Shown: positions 41,997 to 52,657, counted from the first letter of the stretch. The stretch is 64,000 nucleotides of DNA from Planctomycetes bacterium syqfu (GCA_020974905.1 CP087563.1:3472001-3536000); one strand, 5' to 3'. A program made the numbers and translations. The notes: generated by a model from the letters alone, not told the origin.

Positions 41997-42938
41997 TTAT
42001 CCCATTGCGTGTTGCGGGAATTGGCTCAGATCAATAACGTCTGCATCGACGAGTTCACGAATGCGCTGCTTGATGACCTGGCGTTCAGGATTACGGAAAC
42101 GGTGCAGCGGATCAGCCATGTAATCATCGCAGATGCCCATCACTGAGAGCGTGCATTTAATGCCTTTCACGCAGGACGAAACGTGTTTACCCACGCCGTA
42201 AAGTGCATCACCGAGTTGCAGAATTTTCTTCTGGATCGCCAGAGCTTTATCCAGTTGTTGATTCATGACGGCTTCGTAGGTTTGGACGTAAAGTTTGGGA
42301 GCGAGATTCGCACCACCGTTGACGCCGCCGTTACCGCCCTGCATCACGGATTCACAAAGCAGTTCTTCCGGGCCGATGAGTGTAAACCAATCTTCACGAC
42401 CAACCGCGAGTTTGAGCAGTTTTTGATAGTACATCATGTTGCAGGAACTATCCTTGATGCCCACGATGTTCGGCTCATCCATCAAGGCTTTAACCGTATC
42501 AAGAGTCATGTTCACCTTGGTCAAGCCCGGCATGTTGTACAGGATCAACGGCAAAGGTGAATCGCTATTTAAATGCTGATAATACTCAAGCAATTCCGGC
42601 GGGTCCGACGGGAAGTAAAACGGCGGCGCTGCAACAATCGCATCCGCACCACAGTCCGCAGCATGTTTGGATAAATTCAATGACTCGGTAATCGACGTGT
42701 CCGTCACCCCCACCACCACAGGCACCTTGCCCTTGGCCTGTTTGCACACGCGCGTGATCATCTCACGGCGCACTGCATAACTCAGCGACGGCGCTTCACC
42801 TGTCGAACCGAGCGCAAATAAACCATGCACGCCCCCCACGAGCATGTGCTCAATCAAACGCTCCAGACCATCAACATCCAAAACATCGCGGTCCTTCAGC
42901 GGCGTGATCACCGGCGGGATAATACCTTGTAACTTCAT
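41997..42938 (-). CDS. Dihydrodipicolinate synthase/N-acetylneuraminate lyase family aldolase
   Basis: A 313-residue class I aldolase with a TIM barrel. The marks are GSTGE (44-48), Tyr134 in LILYNMP and the Schiff-base Lys162 in GIKDSS. The family contains DHDPS (DapA), N-acetylneuraminate lyase and 2-keto-3-deoxy-sugar-acid aldolases, which cleave or condense pyruvate with an aldehyde. Because the gene lies in an operon with a sulfatase and an FCD-type regulator, a catabolic role in cleaving a sugar-derived 2-keto acid is more likely than lysine synthesis. The start at 42938 has GAAGG upstream; the frame continues to 42974, overlapping the sulfatase gene end. No Arg of the DapA type at the carboxylate site could be confirmed. 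Confidence 0.88.
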   Translation of the reverse strand: MKLQGIIPPVITPLKDRDVLDVDGLERLIEHMLVGGVHGLFALGSTGEAPSLSYAVRREMITRVCKQAKGKVPVVVGVTDTSITESLNLSKHAADCGADAIVAAPPFYFPSDPPELLEYYQHLNSDSPLPLILYNMPGLTKVNMTLDTVKALMDEPNIVGIKDSSCNMMYYQKLLKLAVGREDWFTLIGPEELLCESVMQGGNGGVNGGANLAPKLYVQTYEAVMNQQLDKALAIQKKILQLGDALYGVGKHVSSCVKGIKCTLSVMGICDDYMADPLHRFRNPERQVIKQRIRELVDADVIDLSQFPQHAMG

Positions 42939-42964
42939 TTTGCGAACCTTCAAAAACAGGGGTT

Positions 42965-44425
42965 TCACCGACACTGCGGTGCAAAAGTCTGGCCTTCAAC
43001 CAATGCTTCGAGCTGCTCAAGCAATCGCGCTTTTTCACCTGCAAACGAAGCATTATCTGACAAATCGTTAAGCTCGTTAATGTCTTGTTTCATGTCAAAA
43101 AGTTGACATTCAATCCCCTGGTCCCCGTTCCAGTAGACATTGAGCTTAAACCGATCATCGCGAATCATCGAGGCATAAATCGGCGGGTCGAAATATTTGG
43201 GTTCCAACGTACTGGTGCTACTGATGCCGGTGTTCAGATAGTGACACACGGCATACTCACGTGTCCTTACCGAAACAGGGTCTGACCCCGTTTCGCTTGG
43301 CAGCATGTTGATCGACTCGGGCATGACATCGGCAATGGTGTCAGCAGACATCCCGGCAGCAGTGAGAATCGTGGCAGCAAGGTCGTGGTTCTGCACCAAA
43401 CCTTCATGCACCTTGCCCGCTTGAATCTGTTTGGGCCAACGCATGATCAGTGGCACGCGTGTGCAAGCGTCATAGAAGAACGCGCCTTTAACCAGCAACT
43501 GATGATCGCCGAGCATGTCCCCGTGATCACTGATGAAGATCACCAGCGTGTTGTCGAAAATGCCTTGTTTTTCCAGTTCATCGAGTACATCACCGACTTT
43601 TTCATCGATCAGTGAGACTGAGCCGTGATAACCGCGACGCATATCATCGATGCCCTGCTGGGAGTAATTGCTGTAGTCCTTCATGTAGGAACCGTGGTGT
43701 TCCTGTTGAATGCCGCGTGGCAGTTTGCTCATGTCGGTATCCATGCCGATGCGCGATGGCATTCTGGACATGTCGACTTTGGCAGCGTACTCCGGCGGGC
43801 AATCGTGATAGGGATTATGCGGGTCAAACACACTCATCTTGATGAAGAACGGTTTGTCAGCATCACGGTTACGAATCAACTCAACCGTCTGCTGAGCTGC
43901 CCATGTCGTCATATGCAAATCTGTCGGAGCAATCGCGCCCCATCGCTTGGCTTTGAGTTGAGCAAGATACTCAGGATTCTTTTCGCTCAGCCACTTGGCG
44001 TAGGCATTAAACGGTGAGTCCAACCCCAGCGTCGGATCATGACACCACAGGTAATCATCAAAGCCGTCGTTGGGATGGCGATATTCAGCTTCGATCTTGT
44101 AATCACTGACGTGAAGCTTGCCAACTAATGATGTGTGATAGCCAAGATTTTTGAGATGCTTGGGTAGTAACGTGAATCGGTCATCCAGTTGCCCATAGAG
44201 TTGGTGGACGCCATGCCCAAGCAAGGTCTGGCCGGTCATCATACTGGCGCGGGATGGGGTGCAGATCGGGTTGTTCACATAGCAATGCTCAAAGTGAACC
44301 CCCTCACTTGCCAGGCGGTCCAAACGCGGCGTGTGGGCAAAGTCCGCACCATAACAGCCCAGCGAATCAAAACGCTGCTGATCGGTCATGATGAGTAAAA
44401 TGTTGGGTTGCGATTCAGACATCAT
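42965..44425 (-). CDS. Sulfatase (S1 family), CTPSR type
   Basis: A 486-residue alkaline-phosphatase-fold sulfatase. The catalytic cysteine, which is turned into formylglycine by a maturase, is Cys55 in ICTPSRASMMTGQ. Metal ligands Asp15 and Gln16 (TDQQ) come first, and a second metal pair lies in the SDHGDMLGDH block, near residue 315. No signal peptide is visible, so it should act in the cytoplasm on imported sulfated oligosaccharides. Start ATGs at 44425 and 44422 are both possible. It leads the aldolase/GntR operon, and two tandem palindromes lie 33-70 bases before it. The sulfated sugar is unknown; algal polysaccharides are likely because of the other gene content. Confidence 0.93.
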   Translation of the reverse strand: MMSESQPNILLIMTDQQRFDSLGCYGADFAHTPRLDRLASEGVHFEHCYVNNPICTPSRASMMTGQTLLGHGVHQLYGQLDDRFTLLPKHLKNLGYHTSLVGKLHVSDYKIEAEYRHPNDGFDDYLWCHDPTLGLDSPFNAYAKWLSEKNPEYLAQLKAKRWGAIAPTDLHMTTWAAQQTVELIRNRDADKPFFIKMSVFDPHNPYHDCPPEYAAKVDMSRMPSRIGMDTDMSKLPRGIQQEHHGSYMKDYSNYSQQGIDDMRRGYHGSVSLIDEKVGDVLDELEKQGIFDNTLVIFISDHGDMLGDHQLLVKGAFFYDACTRVPLIMRWPKQIQAGKVHEGLVQNHDLAATILTAAGMSADTIADVMPESINMLPSETGSDPVSVRTREYAVCHYLNTGISSTSTLEPKYFDPPIYASMIRDDRFKLNVYWNGDQGIECQLFDMKQDINELNDLSDNASFAGEKARLLEQLEALVEGQTFAPQCR

Positions 44426-44457
44426 CGGGTGCTCAGGACAAAGATAATCGATCCATA

Positions 44458-44495
44458 TAAGTCTATAGAGTTTAACTTTAAAGTCTATAGACTTT
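44458..44495. promoter_or_regulatory. Double operator upstream of the sulfatase/aldolase/GntR operon
   Basis: TAAGTCTATAGAGTTT (44458-44473) and the perfect palindrome AAAGTCTATAGACTTT (44480-44495). Their centres are 22 bp apart, or two helical turns, so two dimers could bind on the same face. The likely binder is the GntR protein encoded by the same operon. Confidence 0.65.
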
Positions 44496-44680
44496 TTCAA
44501 AGATCACCTGAAAAAAGTCAGATTGCGTTTTACTTGCAATATCACAAGACCCATGCCAATATCCACTTAAAACGATCAAAACCAATCGCTTCATCGCAAA
44601 ATCGTCCTATTCTCAACTGACTTTCGCTGCTAGGATGAAGCCACATAACCACGGATTCTGACACCTGCGAGCCCAATGTG

Positions 44681-46420
44681 ATGACCGCCAAACGCCCCAA
44701 TATTCTCCTGATTCACTCCGACCAACATCGCTATGATTGCGTTGGGATCAATGGTCACCCACAACTCAAAACGCAGAATCTCGATCGACTTGCAACCCAG
44801 GGTGTCAACTTCACACAGGCCTACACCCCCACCCCGATTTGCTCTCCGGCAAGGGCGTCGCTGGTCACCGGGCAGTGGCCGACCCAACACGGTTGTGTCA
44901 ACATCTCAGGCACCGAGTCCCACCACTCTGCGAATCTCAAAGCCCCGACACTTTGGCAACTTCTTAATGATGCAGGCTATCACGTGGGCATGGTGGGCAA
45001 GTTTCACCAGGAAGTCGACGGCCTGCCAACCGATCACGGGGTGGACGACTGGATCAGTGAACGTGACTATGCCCCATGGCGCGCGTCGCAAAATCTCAAA
45101 CCCCAACCGCGCGATCAAAAATTCTTCGGCCAAGTCGATGAGCACATCACCGCTGACCAATCGCGCATGGCATGGGAAGTCGATCACGTTCTCTCACTGA
45201 TCAATCAGTACGAAGACGATGCAGACAACGATGCATGGTTCATGCGCTGGGATCCGTCCGAGCCGCATTTGCCCAACATCATTCCCGCGGAACTTGCGGA
45301 CCTCTACCCACCCGACACCATCGAACCCTGGCCCGGCTTCCCGGATGACATGGCAAATAAACCCTATTCCCAAAAACGCTGCATCGACAACTGGGGCATT
45401 ACCAACTGGCCCTGGGAGAAGTGGCAACCGATCGTCAGCCGTTATCTCGCTGAGATCACGTTGCTGGATCAACAACTTGGGCGCATCCTCAAAACTCTTG
45501 AAAACAAGGGCATTTTGGACAACACGCTGATCATCTACACCACCGATCACGGGGACATGTGTGGCAGTCACGGCATGATCGACAAACACTTCTCCATGTA
45601 TGACGACATCGTCCACGTCCCATTGATCATGCGCTATCCGGGTAAATTGAAAAATGAATCACAGACCTGTGATGCGTTTGTGATTCACGAAATGGACATC
45701 GCTGCAACGCTCTTAACCGCTGCCGGTGTGCCCTGCCCGCAGACCTATGAAGGACGTGATTTGATCACCGTTGCCAACGGCAAAGATCCGGCCCCGCGCC
45801 CTGATACCTTTGCGATGTATCAAGGCGCGCAACAGGGCTTATACTCCATTCGCATGGTCCGCGATCGGGATTGGAAGTTCGTGTTCCACCCGACTGATCG
45901 TCATGAGTTGTATCACATTTCAGAAGACCCCGGCGAGTTGAATAATCTGATTGATGACCCTGCTTCCAAACCGCATCTTGATCGGCTTCGCCAGCGCATG
46001 ATCCAATGGATGAGCGACATCAAGGACCCCTTGGGCAACGCCTTCACACGCGCCCAACTGGAACCGGACAAACCCTCCCCCCTGCTGCCGGAGAACCTGC
46101 GGCGATCAGGGGTCGATTGTGATCGGATCACAGCCGATCATCCGATGCTTTTGTCATCAAATCACTTTTTTACTTTTTATTGGAATAACTTGATATGCTC
46201 AGGAGTCCATCCTGTTGACGTAACCTCACCGAGGCCATGCTTGTCGTATGACCGGAACACGTTTTGGTACAAAAAGTACCCCTATTTTACGTTTTTTGGC
46301 ATTCAATCGGCCTCAGGAGACGTCAAACGGGTCCCAATGCAGTTTATTGAACAAAACTTTGTCTCGCTGCCGGAAATTTTGCATCAACGCCAAGACCACA
46401 AACCCTCAACGGAGGCCTAG
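44681..46420 (+). CDS. Sulfatase (S1 family), CSPAR type, with long C-terminal extension
   Basis: A 579-residue sulfatase. The formylglycine cysteine is Cys54 in PICSPARASLVTGQ; Asp14 and Gln15 bind the metal, and the second metal block is TTDHGDMCGSHG. No signal peptide is seen. A GTG directly before the ATG at 44681 is an alternative start. The normal sulfatase fold seems to end near residue 490, close to DRITADHPM. The last 90 residues are encoded by AT-rich DNA (46150-46420) with promoter-like sequence, and they do not look like a folded domain. The stop TAG lies two bases before the GTG of the RND adaptor gene. The tail could thus be read-through of an old intergenic region. It is divergent from the other sulfatase gene. 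Confidence 0.88.
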   Translation: MTAKRPNILLIHSDQHRYDCVGINGHPQLKTQNLDRLATQGVNFTQAYTPTPICSPARASLVTGQWPTQHGCVNISGTESHHSANLKAPTLWQLLNDAGYHVGMVGKFHQEVDGLPTDHGVDDWISERDYAPWRASQNLKPQPRDQKFFGQVDEHITADQSRMAWEVDHVLSLINQYEDDADNDAWFMRWDPSEPHLPNIIPAELADLYPPDTIEPWPGFPDDMANKPYSQKRCIDNWGITNWPWEKWQPIVSRYLAEITLLDQQLGRILKTLENKGILDNTLIIYTTDHGDMCGSHGMIDKHFSMYDDIVHVPLIMRYPGKLKNESQTCDAFVIHEMDIAATLLTAAGVPCPQTYEGRDLITVANGKDPAPRPDTFAMYQGAQQGLYSIRMVRDRDWKFVFHPTDRHELYHISEDPGELNNLIDDPASKPHLDRLRQRMIQWMSDIKDPLGNAFTRAQLEPDKPSPLLPENLRRSGVDCDRITADHPMLLSSNHFFTFYWNNLICSGVHPVDVTSPRPCLSYDRNTFWYKKYPYFTFFGIQSASGDVKRVPMQFIEQNFVSLPEILHQRQDHKPSTEA

Positions 46421-46422
46421 AC

Positions 46423-47655
46423 GTGAACGAAAAAACCGACGGCAACTCTGCCAAGCCCCAATCCAAACGACCGCTGGGTTGGTTACTCACCAGCTTGACG
46501 ATCTTCCTGATACTGGGCATTGCCACCAGCCTCATCGCCTGGATTCAGCTCAGTGAACCCACCGCCCAACGTGAAGGGGCAACCAAACAGACAGCCATGC
46601 TGGTAGAGGTCCAAACCGTCAAGCGCGACACCTTTATTCCCAGGATCGCAGCGCTGGGCAAAGTCCAGGCAGCGCAGGAGATCATTCTCAGCCCGCGCAT
46701 CGAAGGCAACATCACCGACATCTCCGAAAACTTCATGCCCGGCGGATTTGTTGATGCCAATGAACTGCTGGTCACAATCGACCCATCGGATTACAACAAC
46801 ATCGTCAAGCAACGCGAGAGTGAACTCCAACAAGCCCAGGCCAACCTGGATATCGAATTGGGCAAACGCGATATCGCGCTCAAGGAGTACGAACTGCTGA
46901 ATCAGGAACTCAACGATGATGACAAGGACCTGGTTTTACGAGAGCCACAACTCACCGTCGCCCGCGCTTCGGTACTCTCAGCAGAGGCTGCACTCAACCA
47001 GGCCAAACTCGAGCTGGGACGAACGAGTATCCGCGCCCCGTTTCATGCTCAGATTCTTTCGCGCAACGTCAATGTCGGTTCGCATGTCGATGCAGGCATG
47101 AACCTGGCAAAACTCATCGGTGTCGATGAATACTGGGTCATCGTCATGATCCCGTTGGCAAAACTCAAGCAAATTGATATCCCGAAAAACGGGGACACAG
47201 GCGCCACCGTCATGGTGCGCAATCGCACGGCATGGCCCGATGGGGTCTACCGCCAAGGGCGCATTAAAAAACTCATCGGCGCACTGGATGACCAAACCCG
47301 CCTGGCGCGTGTGGTGGTCGGCATTGACGATCCGTTGGCACTGAACACCGACGCGCCGCAACTCATCGTCGGCACGGTGGTCCAGGCTGAAGTTCACGGG
47401 CGACCGCTGGAAAATGTCTTTCGCATCGATCGCGATTTTCTGCGCGAAGACAACACCGTCTGGGTCAAGAAGGATGGCAAACTGGATATCCGATCGGCTA
47501 CCGTTGTTTTTCAAGACCGCCAATATGCCTATCTTTCTGACGGACTTGATGATGGTGATCAACTGGTGACCAGTTCGCTTGCAACGATTGCCCAGGATGT
47601 CCCGCTGCGACTTGAAGGTTCCGACACGAACAATGCCGGAGACCAAGATGAATAA
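46423..47655 (+). CDS. RND efflux system periplasmic adaptor (membrane fusion protein)
   Basis: A 410-residue HlyD/AcrA-type adaptor that links an inner-membrane RND pump to an outer-membrane channel. The N-terminus is cytoplasmic, followed by a single membrane helix (about 21-43). The adaptor has a lipoyl half-motif near 75-100 ([22 protein letters not shown]), a coiled-coil hairpin (about 115-195, [24 protein letters not shown]) and the second lipoyl half ([22 protein letters not shown]), then beta-barrel and membrane-proximal domains. The start is GTG at 46423, with GGAGG seven bases upstream. It overlaps the pump gene by eight bases. No outer-membrane factor gene is next to it, so TolC-like partners must be encoded elsewhere. 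Confidence 0.92.
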   Translation: MNEKTDGNSAKPQSKRPLGWLLTSLTIFLILGIATSLIAWIQLSEPTAQREGATKQTAMLVEVQTVKRDTFIPRIAALGKVQAAQEIILSPRIEGNITDISENFMPGGFVDANELLVTIDPSDYNNIVKQRESELQQAQANLDIELGKRDIALKEYELLNQELNDDDKDLVLREPQLTVARASVLSAEAALNQAKLELGRTSIRAPFHAQILSRNVNVGSHVDAGMNLAKLIGVDEYWVIVMIPLAKLKQIDIPKNGDTGATVMVRNRTAWPDGVYRQGRIKKLIGALDDQTRLARVVVGIDDPLALNTDAPQLIVGTVVQAEVHGRPLENVFRIDRDFLREDNTVWVKKDGKLDIRSATVVFQDRQYAYLSDGLDDGDQLVTSSLATIAQDVPLRLEGSDTNNAGDQDE

Positions 47656-50600
47656 AACCAACCGATCCGCATCCGGCGGTCATCCCATTGACTGGATGGC
47701 TCAGAATGCCATTGCCGCCAACCTGTTGATGATGATCCTGTTTCTGGGCGGAGCCTGGGCAGCGATCAACATCCAGAAGGAAGTCTTCCCGCAATACCAG
47801 TTGGACATCGTCACGGTGGATGTGGGTTATCCCGGTGCTGCGCCCAGCGAAGTGGAAAGCGGGATTCTCCAACCGGTCGAAGAAGCTGTGCGTGGTCTTG
47901 AAGGCATCCGTGAGATCACTGCTGAAGCGCGTGAAGGTCGGGGCAGTGTCGAGATTGAGCTTGTCTCCGGTGCCGATCGCATGAAGGCGTTTCAGGATAT
48001 TGATCAGGCGATTGCGCGCATCCGAACTTTTCCTGATGAAGCTGACGAACCGGAAGTCCGATTAAGGGATCAGCAGCGCGAAGCAATGTCGCTTGGACTG
48101 TATGGCCCGGTGGACATCTGGACGCTGCGCAAGCTTGCAGAGCGTCTGCGCGATCGGCTGCTCAGTGATCCGAACATGACGCAGGTGGAGTTGGGTAACG
48201 TCCCGGATTACATCACGCATGTTCAGATCAGTAACGACACATTGCGCGAATACAATCTCACGTTGCCGCAGGTCGCCCGGATCATCAGTCAGTCTTCGCG
48301 TGATATTCCAGCAGGTGCGGTGCGGACATTTGATGGTGAGATTCTGCTGCGAATGCAGGAGCGTAAAGTCTGGGCGGATGAGTTTGCCAACATTGACATC
48401 ATTGCCACCGAGGATGGTGCGCATGTCAAACTTGCTGACATCGCAACGATTCATGATGGCTTTGAGGAAGGCAATTTTCATTCCCGGTTTAATGGTGTGC
48501 CGTCAGTTGAGATTGAAATTTTCCGCACGGGGATGGAGTCGCCGCTGGACATTGAACAAAGCGTCACGCGCATCATGGCAGACTTTCAGAGCATGCTGCC
48601 CCCCGGTGTGCAGTGGCGGATTGATTCGAACAATGCGCAGGACTTTCGCGAGCGTTTGAGTTTGCTGCTTGAGAATGGCGCGATGTCAACGGTGATCGTG
48701 CTGGGGATTTTAGCCCTGTTTTTAGCGGGTCGACTGGCATTCTGGGTGATGATGGGGATGGCGGTTTCGTTTATCGGATCACTGTTGTTTTTGCCGACCT
48801 TGGGCGTGAGTATCAACATGATTTCCATGTTCGGCTTTCTGGTTGCGCTGGGGATCGTGGTCGATGATGCGATTGTGGTGGGCGAGAATGTTTTTGAATA
48901 CCGCAAGCAGGACAGTAACCCGGTGACAGCTGCGATCCATGGGACGCGTGAAGTGTCTGGGCCGGTGGTGTTTTCGATTTTGACCAACATCGTCGCCTTT
49001 GTACCGCTGCTGTTTATCCCCGGCGAGACGGGCTTGTTCTGGTGGCCTCTGCCGGTGGTGGTGATCACGGTGCTGACACTGTCATTGCTTGAAGCATTAT
49101 TCATCCTGCCTGCGCATCTGGCTCATGTGAAGAACACGAAAAAAGAAAACTCGATCCTGCGCCCGATCAAGAAGGTTCAGTCTGTTTTCGTGGTTTTTTT
49201 TGATCGGATGGTGCAGTCGGTTTACAGCCGCTTTCTGGCCTGGACACTGCGTAACCGCTACATCACGATCACCGCAGCGGTGGCCATGCTCACCGTCATC
49301 GGCGTCTATGCCAACAGCGCTCACATGGGCATGATCAACATGCCTGAAGTCGCTGCCGATGAGATCGAAGCGGGCGTGCGCATGCCGGTGGGGACGACGC
49401 CTGCACAAGCCGGTCAATTGGCACTCAAACTCACCGAAGCCACGCGACGGATGTACGAAGAACACAATCTGCATGAAGTGGCAGAGGGCATCAAAACCAA
49501 TGTCCGCGGGCAGAGTTTTATCGACATTGAAATCGTCATGCGCCCACCGGATCAACGGGACATGACAGCCAAAGAGGTCATTGCGCTATGGCGTGATGAG
49601 ATTGGGGACATTCAGGGCGTGGACCAGATCACCTTTGAAGCCGAACGCGGCCCCGGGGGTTGGCGGCCGGACATCAGTGTGGACCTGAGTCATCAGAACA
49701 TTGACATCCTGGAAGTCGCAAGCCAGAAACTCGTCGCTGAGATCAAACGGTTTTCCAATACGGCAGACGTCAGTGACAACTACAATCGGGGCAAGAAGCG
49801 TATCGACTTTCGACTGCTCCCCGAAGGACGTGCCTTGGGACTAACGCCTGAAGATGTCGGCGAACAATTGCGCGGCGCGTTTTTCGGATCACTGGCTTTG
49901 CGTCAACTGCGCGGCAACAACGAAACCGAGATCCGCGTAAAACTGCCTGAGTCGGAACGTGAAGACCTGGCCTACCTGCAGGACTACGTGATTCGGACCC
50001 CCGATGGCAGTGAAGTGCCTTTGTTTGAAGTCACCGCGTTTGAATACACCGAAGCGTTCAGCGCGATCAATCGTCGCAATGGCGGTCGCATCGTTTCGGT
50101 CTCTACGGATGTTGAACCCAAGCGCGAGATCGTGCAGGTGGTCAATGCGCTGAACAATGAAGTGCTGCCCCAACTGCGGGCGGACTACCCGGGGTTGACG
50201 TGGAGCTTCCAGGGCTCGGACGCGCGGATGCGCGAAGCGACGGCAACGTTGTGGGGTTATTTTGGTTTGGCGATGATTGTGATTTATGCGCTACTTGCCA
50301 TCGCGTTTGGGAATTATCTCCAACCGCTGGTGGTGCTTGCTGCCATCCCGTTTGGCGTGATCGGTGCGGTGATCGGGCACATCATCATGGGCTTTGACCT
50401 ATCGCTGATTTCGCTGATGGGGGTGGTGGCGTTGTCGGGGGTGGTGCTCAACAGCTCGTTGATCATGACCGACTTTGCCAACCGACATCGCAAGGATCAT
50501 GGCGGGGATTTGACGCCTTTTGAAGCGATTCACATGGCAGGTGTCCGACGTTTCAGGCCGATCATGCTCACCACGCTGACCACGTTTGGCGGGCTCACGC

Positions 50601-50794
50601 CGATCCTGCTTGAGCGGTCCCTGCAAGCCCAACACCTGATCCCGATGGCGATTTCGCTGGGCTTTGGGATCATCTTTGCCACCGCCATTATTCTGATCAT
50701 CGCCCCATCGCTGTACATGATGCTCGAAGACATCAAGGGCCTGTTCACCCGGGAGCAAACGTCCGAAAACAAGGCTGTCCCGCAGGCCAATTGA
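47648..50794 (+). CDS. RND efflux permease (HAE1-like family)
   Basis: A 1048-residue proton-driven pump with the usual twelve membrane helices and two large periplasmic loops. Helix 4 contains [16 protein letters not shown], which holds the two conserved Asp residues of the proton path. The typical docking-domain pieces ([23 protein letters not shown]) open the protein. The start is ATG 47648, placed after GGAGA and overlapping the adaptor stop by eight bases. The open frame continues to 47579, but the longer form is unlikely. Substrates are not visible from the sequence; close relatives export drugs, metals or lipids. The pair is preceded directly by a sulfatase gene and followed by a regulator. 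Confidence 0.93.
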   Translation: MNKTNRSASGGHPIDWMAQNAIAANLLMMILFLGGAWAAINIQKEVFPQYQLDIVTVDVGYPGAAPSEVESGILQPVEEAVRGLEGIREITAEAREGRGSVEIELVSGADRMKAFQDIDQAIARIRTFPDEADEPEVRLRDQQREAMSLGLYGPVDIWTLRKLAERLRDRLLSDPNMTQVELGNVPDYITHVQISNDTLREYNLTLPQVARIISQSSRDIPAGAVRTFDGEILLRMQERKVWADEFANIDIIATEDGAHVKLADIATIHDGFEEGNFHSRFNGVPSVEIEIFRTGMESPLDIEQSVTRIMADFQSMLPPGVQWRIDSNNAQDFRERLSLLLENGAMSTVIVLGILALFLAGRLAFWVMMGMAVSFIGSLLFLPTLGVSINMISMFGFLVALGIVVDDAIVVGENVFEYRKQDSNPVTAAIHGTREVSGPVVFSILTNIVAFVPLLFIPGETGLFWWPLPVVVITVLTLSLLEALFILPAHLAHVKNTKKENSILRPIKKVQSVFVVFFDRMVQSVYSRFLAWTLRNRYITITAAVAMLTVIGVYANSAHMGMINMPEVAADEIEAGVRMPVGTTPAQAGQLALKLTEATRRMYEEHNLHEVAEGIKTNVRGQSFIDIEIVMRPPDQRDMTAKEVIALWRDEIGDIQGVDQITFEAERGPGGWRPDISVDLSHQNIDILEVASQKLVAEIKRFSNTADVSDNYNRGKKRIDFRLLPEGRALGLTPEDVGEQLRGAFFGSLALRQLRGNNETEIRVKLPESEREDLAYLQDYVIRTPDGSEVPLFEVTAFEYTEAFSAINRRNGGRIVSVSTDVEPKREIVQVVNALNNEVLPQLRADYPGLTWSFQGSDARMREATATLWGYFGLAMIVIYALLAIAFGNYLQPLVVLAAIPFGVIGAVIGHIIMGFDLSLISLMGVVALSGVVLNSSLIMTDFANRHRKDHGGDLTPFEAIHMAGVRRFRPIMLTTLTTFGGLTPILLERSLQAQHLIPMAISLGFGIIFATAIILIIAPSLYMMLEDIKGLFTREQTSENKAVPQAN

Positions 50795-50878
50795 TGCAAA
50801 TATCAAAAATATCACCCGCAATCCCATGAATCTGTAAAAAAATGCATGGCATTGGTTGACTTGCGGCCTTACCAAGAC

Positions 50879-50912
50879 TATAACAAATCTGTTATATAAC
50901 AAGTTTGTTATA
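50879..50912. promoter_or_regulatory. Two overlapping operator palindromes upstream of the GntR-LacI hybrid gene
   Basis: TATAACAAATCTGTTATA (50879-50896) and the perfect palindrome TATAACAAGTTTGTTATA (50895-50912) share two bases. They end 15 bases before the ATG, so they cover the expected transcription start. A similar half-site, TATAACAAATTTATCC, lies at 56503-56518 between AraC and a sulfatase. Autoregulation is inferred. Confidence 0.65.
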
Positions 50913-50926
50913 ACCAAGAGTCCACA

Positions 50927-52036
50927 ATGGCAGCCAAGTACCAACAAATCGCCCAGCTTGTTCGCACGCAGGTCCGCGATGGGGAGTTCACCCATCGACC
51001 GGTTCCCAGCGAAAGGCAGATCGCCCACTCCTACGGCGTGAGTCACATGACGGCGCGCAAGGCGACGCAGGAACTGCTCTCCGATGGGACGCTTGAGCGC
51101 CTGGACAACGGTCGCCTGGCGGCGGCACGCAAAGCCATCGCCAAAATCAAGGGACCGAAGATCGCGCTCGTCAGCCCGTCATTCGATTCCGAGTCCTCCC
51201 GCAAGGTTCACGTGGCTTTGGAAGAAGTCATCGAACAACGACACGGCTCGCTTCGCCCGGTCGGTTTCACACGTCTGTATGACACGATCATCAGCGAAGT
51301 ATTGGAAGCGGACTACGACGGTATTTTTCTGTTACCACCAAGACAAACCATGCCCAAGGTTTTCCTGGACATGCTCAAGCGACATGCTTCGCGGTTGGCG
51401 ATTGTCTTTCGCGACATGACCAGCGAGGGGTTACTGAGTGTGGGCTATCGTTCACCGTCGGACATTCAGAAAGTCTGGGAGCATCTCTACGATCTGGGAC
51501 ATCGCAGAATGGCTTACCTCAACACCGAGCCGGACCTGCAAAACGATCGGCTGCATGACACGTTTGAGAACTGGTGTCTTGCCAGGAGCGTTACGCCGGT
51601 GATTCTCTGCGACCCGGTGGAGAGTTTTCAGTATTCGGATCTCAAAGCCTACGAAGTGATGAAGCAGGCTTTGGAACAAGGCAAGCTTGAGGGCGTGACC
51701 GCGCTGTTTGGCAACAATCTCACGGTGACCCGCGCTGCCATCCGAGCCTACTACGAACAGGGCATGATGGTGGGCAGGGACATTGCCATCTGCACGCAGG
51801 ACCTGCCCCGCATCTGCCGACTGTCCACGCCCAGCATCACCACGCTTGATCTCAAACCCATGAACCCGTTGATCGAACAAATACTCGACTGGTTTGCATT
51901 GGGCAAGGCGGGCAAAAAACAACCGATGCCCAAACAGATGCTTCACCATCCGGACGTCCCGGTGCTTATTGGTGAATCAACGTGTCCGCCCGCAACCGTC
52001 ACAAACTACGCACACCTTTCAGAGATGAGCAACTGA
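50927..52036 (+). CDS. GntR-LacI hybrid transcriptional regulator
   Basis: A 369-residue regulator with a GntR-type winged helix (about 1-65: YQQIAQLVRTQVRDGEF, PSERQIAHSYGVSHMTARKATQELLSDG) and a LacI-type sensor (about 76-350), where a segment like DLPRICRLSTPSITTLDLKPM ends the sensor domain. It has the same architecture as the protein at 3897 but is clearly diverged from it. The ATG at 50927 directly follows the two palindromes at 50879-50912, which are its likely operators. The prepilin-like gene starts 15 bases after its stop, so they form one operon with the beta-helix protein gene. The ligand is unknown. Confidence 0.9.
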   Translation: MAAKYQQIAQLVRTQVRDGEFTHRPVPSERQIAHSYGVSHMTARKATQELLSDGTLERLDNGRLAAARKAIAKIKGPKIALVSPSFDSESSRKVHVALEEVIEQRHGSLRPVGFTRLYDTIISEVLEADYDGIFLLPPRQTMPKVFLDMLKRHASRLAIVFRDMTSEGLLSVGYRSPSDIQKVWEHLYDLGHRRMAYLNTEPDLQNDRLHDTFENWCLARSVTPVILCDPVESFQYSDLKAYEVMKQALEQGKLEGVTALFGNNLTVTRAAIRAYYEQGMMVGRDIAICTQDLPRICRLSTPSITTLDLKPMNPLIEQILDWFALGKAGKKQPMPKQMLHHPDVPVLIGESTCPPATVTNYAHLSEMSN

Positions 52037-52051
52037 CCTCAGGAGTCCACC

Positions 52052-52657
52052 ATGCACAGGCCCCAAACCGCACAACCTCATCAGGCCTTTACACTCATTG
52101 AGTTGCTGGTTGTCATCAGCATTATCTCAATCCTCATAGCCATTCTCCTGCCCGCATTAGCCAAGGCACGTCTTTCAGCACGGAGCATCCAATGCGCTGC
52201 TCAGGAAAAACAGATCGCCTTGGTCCTCAAGCTGTATGCTGACGACAACGACAACGTCATTCTCAAATACAACATGGGCCCGGACCTGGGAGGCGGAACC
52301 TGGGATTGGACGGAGTACCTGGATTACACGCACTATCTGGACGCCAAAACCGGTGTCTGGAACTGCCCGCAAGCTCAATCGCGCACCTTCCGAAGCTATG
52401 GCATGAACTGGAACATCGCAGGCTCCACCGCGCTTTCCCCCTCCGGCTGGACGCGGTTTGATGATGTGATCCGTGCATCGGACATTATTCTTTTTGCAGA
52501 TCACAAGGAAACCAGCAACCCACTTAACGGCATCAACCACGGCACCGTCGAAGCGACGCGCGTCTCGGATCGACATGACGGCACGAACTTCGCGTTCGTC
52601 GATGGCCACGTCCAGCGTCTGCCCCTGCCGATGCCCAAAGACAATTACGTCCCCTAA
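52052..52657 (+). CDS. Prepilin-like protein with H-x8-DG motif
   Basis: A 201-residue protein with a 12-residue leader ending in Ala; the cleavage site is A12-F13, followed by [16 protein letters not shown] with Glu at mature position 5 and the helix end [16 protein letters not shown]. The C-terminal part has [15 protein letters not shown], a His and Asp-Gly pair eight residues apart, so one shorter than the usual H-x9-DG. AGGAG lies at a good distance before the ATG. It is 15 bases after the hybrid regulator gene and 41 bases before the beta-helix protein gene, all on the same strand. The prepilin-like nature is firm; the function within a pilus or secretion complex is inferred. Confidence 0.88.
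   Translation: MHRPQTAQPHQAFTLIELLVVISIISILIAILLPALAKARLSARSIQCAAQEKQIALVLKLYADDNDNVILKYNMGPDLGGGTWDWTEYLDYTHYLDAKTGVWNCPQAQSRTFRSYGMNWNIAGSTALSPSGWTRFDDVIRASDIILFADHKETSNPLNGINHGTVEATRVSDRHDGTNFAFVDGHVQRLPLPMPKDNYVP

Noticed and set aside
46423-50794. RND pump as part of a polysaccharide utilisation system
   Set aside because: The sequence resembles general HAE1-type efflux pumps. Only its position next to a sulfatase suggests a link, and the sulfatase end looks like read-through.
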